A DNA stretch of 64,000 nucleotides from Saprospiraceae bacterium (GTDB lineage: Bacteria > Bacteroidota > Bacteroidia > Chitinophagales > Saprospiraceae). The position numbers were made by a program, and so were the translations under genes. Position 1 is the stretch's first letter; each line of letters begins with the position of its first letter. Shown here in pieces: positions 63,444 through 64,000 of the stretch. A model generated the notes under the pieces. It ran no database searches. It saw only the letters and a program-made list of their open reading frames with translations, and was not told the origin of the DNA. Location: assembly GCA_016716335.1 (NCBI GenBank), contig JADJWN010000021.1, positions 248,001 through 312,000 of the forward strand, written 5' to 3'.

Positions 63444-64000
63444 TCAGAACAAGCCATGCAGCTCCCTGTCCACCATTTCAATGATAAGGCCCAGGTCTTC
63501 GGGCTTGTTTTTGAAATCCAGCTTATCGTTGTTTACAATGAGCAGATTGCCTTCCTTATAATTATTGATCCAGTTTTCATATCGCTCATTCAGTCCTTTC
63601 AGGTAATCCAGACTCATATTCCCTTCATAGTCCCTGCCCCGGGTCTGTATGTGTTCTACCAGTTTGGGAATACCCGATTTCAAATAAATCAGCAGATCCG
63701 GTGCATCCACCTGTGAAGACATCAATCTGAACAGCTCGATATAATTTTTGAAATCTCTTTCAGTCATAAGGCCCATTTCATAGAGATTCGGGGCAAATAT
63801 GTGGGCATCTTCATAGATCGTTCTGTCCTGTATAACAGTTTGATTTCCCTTCCTGATATCCAGTATCTGTCTGTATCTGCTGTTGAGAAAATAGATCTGC
63901 AGATTGAACGACCATCGATGCATGTCATTGTAGAAATCAGCAAGGTATGGATTGGTAGTTGTGTCTTCATATAATACTTCCCAACCGTAATGTCTGGAAA
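63444..64000 (-). CDS. Deoxynucleoside kinase, 5' end beyond the window
   Basis: Phosphorylates deoxynucleosides (deoxyadenosine/deoxyguanosine type). The open frame continues upstream to the window edge: GWEVLYEDTTTNPYLADFYN precedes MHRWSFNLQIYFLNSRY, and IQDRTIYEDAHIFAP contains the conserved DR-x-x-YED motif. LIYLKSGIPKLVEHIQTRGRDYE is the lid region. The P-loop is not in this window. The stop at 63444 gives the normal C-terminus. Confidence 0.9.
   Translation of the reverse strand, partial: SRHYGWEVLYEDTTTNPYLADFYNDMHRWSFNLQIYFLNSRYRQILDIRKGNQTVIQDRTIYEDAHIFAPNLYEMGLMTERDFKNYIELFRLMSSQVDAPDLLIYLKSGIPKLVEHIQTRGRDYEGNMSLDYLKGLNERYENWINNYKEGNLLIVNNDKLDFKNKPEDLGLIIEMVDRELHGLF

Noticed and set aside
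1..64000. tRNA and rRNA genes
   Set aside because: I saw no sequence with tRNA arms or rRNA conserved segments; a tRNAscan run would be decisive.

Overview
The window looks like a chromosome segment of a Bacteroidota bacterium, probably in or near the Saprospiria. The signs are a secreted protein with a type IX secretion (T9SS) C-terminal sorting domain, an alternative complex III (ActABCDEF) feeding an aa3-type oxidase, futalosine-pathway MqnD, and promoters of the Bacteroidota form TTG-N19/20-TAnnTTTG. Many conserved genes (dnaB, rluB, cmr1, cmr3, actB, actF, tilS) are interrupted by single-base indels, mostly in or beside homopolymer runs. I read these mainly as residual sequence errors and annotate such genes across the break.

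Layout. 0-2 kb: end of an rRNA pseudouridine synthase and dnaB, with two consensus DnaA boxes upstream of dnaB. 2.4-5.7 kb: a T9SS-secreted dockerin-like protein and a secreted barrel-like protein, then a repeat-rich gap. 6.4-14.1 kb: nine minus-strand genes for mostly membrane or secreted proteins (LemA-like, DUF4407-like, transglutaminase-like and unrecognised ones), several overlapping by 1-4 bases. 14.6-29.1 kb: a complete type III-B CRISPR-Cas locus. In transcription order (minus strand) it is DEDDh exonuclease, CorA-like membrane protein, Cmr1, Cas10, Cmr3, Cmr4, Cmr5, Cmr6, Cas6, reverse transcriptase, Cas1, Cas2, then an array with 15 identical 36-nt repeats. The leader-distal end of the array runs into a roughly 760-bp satellite of eight CRISPR-repeat variants separated by one near-identical hairpin sequence.

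29.4-36.1 kb: an M20 amidohydrolase, an AstE/ASPA-type zinc enzyme, a nitroreductase, an SDR oxidoreductase, an MlaEF-type lipid ABC pair and a candidate sigma-54-driven small RNA. 36.1-52.4 kb: one long minus-strand respiratory operon, ActA to ActF, then CoxB (fused to an OmpA domain), CoxA, CtaB, two COX3 proteins, COX4, a cysteine-less SCO-like protein, a DUF420 protein and a small CPMC protein. A TTG-N20-TACTTTTG promoter lies in front of actA. 52.5-64 kb: housekeeping genes (tilS, prfB with a programmed +1 frameshift, an FKBP, nrnA, ndk, transaldolase, the SRP RNA, an RluA-type synthase, mqnD, a KAS III, yggS, a deoxynucleoside kinase) and a pair of related short RNAs at 61.3-61.6 kb.

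The most interesting system is the CRISPR locus. It has no visible CARF nuclease. Its Cas10 lacks the HD domain but keeps GGDD, and a CorA-like membrane protein and a DEDD exonuclease lead the operon. This is the arrangement expected for a nucleotide-signalling type III system acting on the membrane (SAM-AMP type), combined here with a stand-alone reverse transcriptase for possible RNA-derived spacers. Other items for follow-up are the CRISPR-repeat satellite, the twin small RNAs, the DUF4407/LemA/transglutaminase operon and the CoxB-OmpA fusion.
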